Of a DNA stretch of 64,000 bases, positions 58,832-64,000 are shown piece by piece. How positions within the stretch are numbered: the first letter of the stretch is position 1; each line of letters begins with the position of its first letter. Origin of the DNA: Dactylis glomerata (Eukaryota > Streptophyta > Magnoliopsida > Poales > Poaceae); assembly GCA_007115705.1 (NCBI GenBank), contig QXEO01000382.1:7779318-7843317 (forward strand). Direction: 5' to 3'. The position numbers and the translations under genes were made by a program. The notes beneath the pieces were generated by a model. The model was not told where the DNA came from. It saw nothing but the letters and a program-made list of their open reading frames with translations, and searched no databases.

Positions 58832-60292
58832 CCTCGGAGGGCGACGACGTTGATCTTGATGCAGCGAGAGCGGCGAACGGCATCCCCCAGGACACCGAGC
58901 TGCTTGACGTCGCCGAGGAAGATGATGACCTCGTCTAATTGTAAACCGAAACGGTATCCGGGCTGGGCCGGTTTGATGGGCTTTGGTCTGGTAAGCTTTT
59001 CCCTATATTTTTTTTCCTGTTTTAGTTTCTTTTCTATTTTCTGTTTTGTTTTCTTTTCCTTTTTTACTCATTTTCTATTTTGAATTTTACTAATTGAATT
59101 TCACTTCTGTTTGCAGGTTTTGAGTTTGGGATACTCCTATAATATGTAGCTGATATTGTTGGTTTAACACATGTTGTTAGATAAACCTTATATTGCATTT
59201 GCACATAAGATATTCTATGTATTATTTATAATAAGTTCTAGATGATCTAGTTAAGCTCCTATGATACTCACTGGTTGAGATACATACATGCAGGTGTTCA
59301 TTTAAATGAAAGGGGTGCTTTTCTTAAGGTGGTGTCCTGGCAATTAATTCCACACATGCTCTTGCAAAGGATATGGTATCTAGTTAATTTGGCTATATGC
59401 AAAGATGCATCTCAAATAACATGTAAGTGAGGTGTTAGAGTGTTTACTAAATTATCTTAGCATGCTAGGTTATCTAAGCATTCACACAATTAACTATTGG
59501 TGTGTTCAGTAGTTAATGATAGCTAAAGATAATGTTCTACCCTTTGTTATGCAAGTGTAGGTGTATGAATATTATGCATATGTTGATAGTAATTTCTTGG
59601 TACAGACATATGCATGATATGAATAGCTACTCTACATTTTCTGGGTTTGATTTGCTTCCTAGTAAATTTACTTGTTGGTTCTTGGTGCTCATATGATCAT
59701 TTAGATGTATGTGATATGCCCCTAAATCATGTATATGTTTTTAGTAGATGATTTCCAATCAGAGGCATATATTTCTCTTGCTTTATGGTGAGTTCTTCCC
59801 TTTTCCCATTAACTACACTCCTCTCCTCTCATACTAGACCAACCTGGTGGTCATGTGAAGCTTGTTCTTTGGGAAATCTGATAAACTTGCATCTTGTGGC
59901 ATGCCTGCACCTCCTAGCTGCTTGACCTAATTCCTAATTGAACTAATTAACCATTTGGTCTTGGTCTAGCTGGTTTGGTTCTTGTGGTTGTGCTGGTGGT
60001 GGTGAATCCTGCCATGTTGCTCAACTGATGAGCAGGGTGGATTGTGTGGTGGTGTTGCTGGTGTGATGGTGGTGTTTCTTGGTGTGATGGTGGTGTTTCT
60101 TGGCCCTCTTTAATGTATGAGATGGCTCAAATTCGTTGGTGCCCCCTACCATGATTTTCTTGTGTCAAAAATGGATGCCAAGGGGTTCCTTTTATAGTGT
60201 TTTGAAGTCCACCACAAGTTGACACCCCAAGTGGTGACTCTTGTTTTTATTTGGTGAGTAAGCTACTTGTTGTCAAGCTCTCATGCAAGAGC

Positions 60293-60389
60293 ATTACTTG
60301 GGGTTCAAGTAAAAGAAGATATTTTCATGTGGATAACTATGAACATTACTTGGGGTTCAAGTAAAAGAAGATATTTTCATGTGGATAAC
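60293..60389. repeat. 52-bp tandem duplication abutting element VI
   Basis: ATTACTTGGGGTTCAAGTAA at 60293 repeats at 60345 and continues identically to TGGATAAC, where element VI begins. Confidence 0.9.
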
Positions 60390-62023
60390 TGATACGTCTC
60401 CAACGTATCTATAATTTTTGATGCTCCATGCTTGTTTTTACACCATTTGTCTATTGTTTCGTTACACTTCGTGGCACTTTTATGCATTTTTTGGAACTAA
60501 CCTATTAACGAGTTGCCACAGTGCCAGTTCCCTATTTTCTGCTATTTTTGTGTTTCAGAAGTGATACACAGGAAATATTCTCGGAATTGGACGAAACAAG
60601 TTCCTGAAGTCTTATTTTACCCGGAAGCTTCCAAAGATCCGAAGGAGAGTAGGAGGTGGGCCACCAGGGGTCCACACACAGGGGTGGCGTGGCCAGCCCC
60701 TGGCCCGCGCCACCATGGTGTGAGGGCACCTGGCCCCTCCTCTGACATCGCCCCTTCGCCTATAAAGACCCCCCGACGGAAAAAACCTAAGTACCCGATC
60801 AATTTTCCAGAACACATCGCGATCCGCCGCCGCCGTCGACCCGAAGATCGGGAGGGTCCAGAAGCTCTTCTCGGCATCCTGCCGGAGAGGGGAATCGCCA
60901 CCAGAGGTCTTCTTCATCGCCATGCTTGCCTCCGGAGCGATGAGTGAGTAGTCTACCTTGGACTATGGGTCCATAGCAGTAGCTAGATGGTTGTCTTCTC
61001 CACCATGTGCTTCATGTTTAGATCTCATGAGCTGCCCTACATGATTGAGATCACCGTTATGTAATTCTACATGTTTGGTTTGTTGGGATCCGATGAATTT
61101 TAGTGTTTATGATTAAGTTGTTGTACTGAATATTATCTTTTGTTATCTCTATGTTGTTTATGATCTTGCATGCTCTCCGTTGTTAGTAGCTATCTTGGCC
61201 GAGTAGTTGCTAGTGACTCCAAGAGGGGGTATTTATGCTCGATAGTGGGTTCATGCCTCTATTTAACCTGGGGGAGTGACAGAAACCTCTATGGTTGTAG
61301 ATGTGTTGTTGCTACTAGGGAGAAAATAACATGCATATGCTCAAGGGCATATGCTTTGTTTACATTACACACTTTGCTTAATGCAATTATCTGTTGTTCG
61401 CAACTTAATACTTGTGGAGTTCTCGGATTGATTCGCCACAAGTGGATTATTAGTCATAGATGCAGTTGGATGGCGGTCTATGTATTTTGTTGTAATGCCC
61501 AGAGTAAATCTCAGAGTGATCTTCTTGATATATCATGTTTATCTTTATTCTATCAATTGCCCAACTATAATTTGTTTACCCAGCATGTGTTATTTATCTT
61601 ATGGAGAGACACCACTAGTGAACTGTGGATCCCGGTCCTATTTCCATCATATTGCTATCACCTGTTTACTTTACTCGCACTATTTACTTTATTCGCATAC
61701 TCTACTGTTTTCCACTCGATACGCTCATAACCTTTGTTTCAAGCAAACCGGTGAGATTGACAACCTCATCGCAAGTTGGGAACAAAGTACTTGGTTGTGT
61801 TGTGTGCAGGTTCCGCGTTGCAGGTAGCAAGCAAAGCTTGGACGAGGCGCCATATATAAATTGTCCGAAGCTGTCGCAAGCTAGCAAGCATCACCTTCAG
61901 TCGTTTGTCTCTCCTCTCCAAGAACGATAAACCTTGGTTTCTTAACTGAGGGAAAACTAGCTGTTATACTCATCACACCTTCCTCTTGGGGTTCCCAACT
62001 GGCTGGTCATTCACCACGCATCA
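60390..62023 (+). repeat. Element VI 5' LTR (1634 bp)
   Basis: TGATACGTCTCCAACG to CACGCATCA. It closely matches the LTRs of element I in the opposite orientation. Confidence 0.9.
60761..60767 (+). promoter_or_regulatory. LTR TATA box (element VI)
   Basis: TATAAAG in the GC-rich part of the LTR, at the conserved position. Confidence 0.6.
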
Positions 62024-62219
62024 AGCTAATTTTCTGGCGCCGTTGCCGGGGAGGAAGTAGAAGACTTCTGCGAGGGGAGTTTTCGCACGCACATCCTTTA
62101 CTTTGTTTTATTGTTTTGCTTTACTTTATTTATTTTACCTGCATCGTTTTATATCAAAAACCCAAAAAAATTAGAATCCTTGGTAGCTGTTTTATTTGTT
62201 TGCTTTTAGTTTTGTTAAA
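62024..62219 (+). other. Element VI leader with perfect tRNA-Asp primer site (62035-62052)
   Basis: TGGCGCCGTTGCCGGGGA, eleven bases after the LTR end, then the shared T-rich leader with CCCAAAAAAATTAG. Confidence 0.85.
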
Positions 62220-62915
62220 ATGAGTAATCCTGAAGTAGAAGTTCGTAGTTTTAAGCAGCAAGGGGGAGAAAGTTTAAAAGATGCTTGGTATCGTATTAAC
62301 AATGCTCATCATAGGTGTACCAAAAAGCACTCTACCACGATCCTCCTTAGAAATTTTTATGTTGGTATATCTAGTTGGAATAGGTATGTTCTCGATACTC
62401 TTACAGGAGGTAATTTTCTGGGTACTCCAGCTGGAGAAGCATGCACTATAATTGAAAGTTTAGTGGGAATACCACCTATTCTTGTTGCTAAAACTGAGAC
62501 CACCTTGGAGGAGGTGGTAGAAAAGCTCAGCTCTTTAGAGAAAAGTTTGCCAAGTATCCTAGAAAATGCTAGCCGAGTTAGTGAACTAGTAGAAAACATT
62601 GGTAAGAGGATTACCATTTTAGAGGCTAGCACTACTCTTGATAATCAAAATTTAAGGATTGGTAAACTAGAGGAGTCTATGGAAACTCTTAGCTTAATCT
62701 TCTCTTCTCTTAAATTTAAGAAAGAGAAAGTGTTTGTTGGAAAAGAGCAAAAAATTATGTATGTTCCCAAGGTTTCTGCGCTTAAATCTCAACATGTTCT
62801 TAAAATTGGTAAGACTCTTAGTTCCGCTAAGGGTGACTTGCAGGTTGAATCATCTTCGGGAACCTTTAAAGAGCCTACTAAGGTAACTAGCACTTCACCT
62901 ATTGATATTACTTGA
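62220..62915 (+). CDS. Intact 231-residue gag-derived cassette protein of element VI
   Basis: An open frame from ATGAGTAATCC at 62220; an upstream in-frame ATG at 62196 lies in the leader shared with other copies, so I prefer 62220. Residues about 8-85 (ESLKDAWYRINNAHHRC, LLRNFYVGISSWNRYVLD, GGNFLGTPAGEACTIIESL) match the pattern of the second half of Athila gag (in element I: THGLTTWMIVQTFYAGLNF, AAGGTFM). The gag N terminus, zinc-binding and protease regions are absent. The rest is coiled-coil-like (LEEVVEKLSSLEKSLPSILE, IGKLEESMETLSLIF) with a basic tail and ends TSPIDIT-stop. It probably assembles with, or is packaged by, gag of an autonomous partner; this is inference. The cassette sits exactly where elements I and V have other proteins. 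Confidence 0.78.
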   Translation: MSNPEVEVRSFKQQGGESLKDAWYRINNAHHRCTKKHSTTILLRNFYVGISSWNRYVLDTLTGGNFLGTPAGEACTIIESLVGIPPILVAKTETTLEEVVEKLSSLEKSLPSILENASRVSELVENIGKRITILEASTTLDNQNLRIGKLEESMETLSLIFSSLKFKKEKVFVGKEQKIMYVPKVSALKSQHVLKIGKTLSSAKGDLQVESSSGTFKEPTKVTSTSPIDIT

Positions 62916-64000
62916 TTCGCAATTTTCTGCGCCTAGCTCAAAGGCGTTAAAGAAAAGCACTCTTGGGAGATAACCCAATGTTTTTATTTTTAGTACTTTT
63001 TCTTTTATTTGAGTCTTGGAAGTCATTACTACTGTAATGACCGCTCCTTATCTTGTTTATTTCGTTTTTGTGCCAAGAGAAGCCTCTAATTCGAGCGAGG
63101 TAAAGATTTGGGGATGTTGCTGTCCTGAAACTGTTTTCGGTGCTGCACCGTAAAAATTCGTATAAATTCTCTGTATATTTTTTGGACCTGAGATTTCTTG
63201 TGCATATGCCCCAGGTTATATCCAAACTTTTTTTAGTTGAACACTTTTTGATTTGAGCAACAGAAAACCCCTAAAAAATTCGACCTTTGTCAGCTGTTCA
63301 GTTTTGACAGATTTCTGCCAATATTTGTGTTTGCCACTTTATCGCTTTCTTTTGAGTTCTTTTGATCACGGAACTTTTGGGGAGGTTGATACAGTAGTAT
63401 TTACTATATATGTGGTGGTTTTGAGTTGAAATCTGAAGCAAAAAGAGGATTGATTATATGTTATGCTTGCACTAATGTTGCTAATAGAATTGTGTTTAGT
63501 TTTGTATGAAGGAAGTTTTCAAGTGTAGGGATTGGAGAATGATGAGATGAGTTGAAGAATGGACAAAAGGTCAAGCTTGGGGATGCCCATGCATCACCCC
63601 AAGAAATATCCAAGAAGTACAAGCGTCAAAGCTTGGGGATGCCCCCGAGGCACCCCTTCTTCATCGGCAAAAATCAGGTCACCTTTCAAAACACTATATT
63701 TTTATTGCTTCATACACTATGTGTTTTTCTTGGAGCGTCAGTTGTTTTAGTTTTCTTAGTTAGTTTAGTTTGTTTGTTTGCTGCAATAAATGGTTGGACC
63801 CCAACAAATTTCTTTTGGAGGAGATGTACTCGTTTTCATTTGCCAAGAACACTCAGTTTTTCATTCTTATTTCACCGAGTGTTTTTCTTTTTCTGCTACT
63901 GCTTTTTGTTTTCGTTTTCGCCTTGATTTGCGTTCAGACCTTGTCATATCTTTTCATCAAGGTGTATTTTTGCCTCTGATCTTTATTGGTTTTCATCAAA
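62916..64000 (+). other. Element VI trailer (partial)
   Basis: Homologous to the trailers of I, III and V. It carries the post-stop block, two exact polypurine-tract copies (63573-63586 and 63629-63642) and the stem-loop arms at 63846-63854 and 63877-63885. ORFs here are short and not shared in frame. Confidence 0.75.

Larger units (their letters stand above)
55338..60389 (-). repeat. LTR VII: Tekay-type long LTR, split by element VI
   Basis: Begins TGTGGTGACCCAGCATACCACTGC, homologous to the inner end of element II's LTR (18723), and shares GGTGAGTAACGAGCGTTACC and other tracts with it. The middle and right parts match LTR IV. Its left edge is an outer LTR end because no primer site precedes it; AGGTT (55333-55337) would be the target duplication. 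It is interrupted at 60390 by element VI; whether a full element follows lies beyond the window. Confidence 0.7.
60390..64000 (+). mobile_element. Element VI: Sabrina-like LTR retrotransposon (runs off the window)
   Basis: 5' LTR 60390-62023, perfect tRNA-Asp primer site 62035-62052, one 231-residue ORF, then the shared trailer to the window end. ATAAC (60385-60389) is the left target-site copy. The 3' LTR lies outside. Confidence 0.88.

Noticed and set aside
1..64000. CRISPR array, rRNA, tRNA or bacterial operon structure
   Set aside because: No regularly spaced short repeats, no rRNA-like or cloverleaf sequence, and the DNA is clearly plant nuclear with introns and LTR elements.

Overview
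The window is repeat-dense nuclear DNA of a grass, most likely a pooid (wheat/barley/oat/ryegrass relatives). The evidence is the LTRs beginning TGATACGTCTC with the short-leader, tRNA-Asp-primed layout of the Sabrina/WHAM (Athila-lineage) families, a Tekay/Del chromovirus with 4.6-kb LTRs, a monocot L1-type LINE, a hAT MITE and PIF/Harbinger elements with a GAGCATCTCCAGCCG-type end. About 80% is transposable element, mostly nested.

Layout. 1-8370: Sabrina-like element I (minus strand; left LTR cut by the window edge), coding a broken gag-protease. It sits inside the left LTR of element II (8371-23298, minus), a Tekay/Del chromovirus whose gag-protease-RT-RNaseH-integrase-chromodomain frame is continuous apart from a few nonsense codons and which has an extra ORF upstream of gag. 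II sits inside element III (23299-32921, minus, Sabrina-like), whose LTR is also split by a LINE (26185-32245, plus, 12-bp target duplication). III and element V (33407-40363, plus, Sabrina-like, complete with both LTRs) both sit inside IV, an old long LTR (32922-33406 and 40364-44734). 44735-55337 is a less TE-packed island: a solo LTR (45333-46009), a candidate TIR element carrying a hAT MITE, tandem repeats, a 33-nt C tract, a host gene for a potato-inhibitor-I (CI-2-like) protease inhibitor (49383-about 50365, minus), and a putative Helitron (51545-54622) containing an internally deleted Harbinger element. From 55338 a second long Tekay-type LTR (VII) interrupts a Harbinger-like transposase gene; it is in turn interrupted at 60390 by Sabrina-like element VI (plus), which runs off the window.

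Most notable: the four Sabrina-like copies (I, III, V, VI) share LTRs, tRNA-Asp primer site, leader and trailer (about 2.9 kb where complete, in I and V), but carry three different coding cassettes between the same two junctions. These are a full gag-protease (I), a 197-residue protein of unknown family (III broken, V intact), and a 231-residue gag-derived coiled-coil-like protein (VI). None encodes reverse transcriptase or integrase here, so all look non-autonomous. The trailer carries repeated copies of the polypurine tract and a conserved stem-loop. The only convincing host gene is the protease inhibitor.
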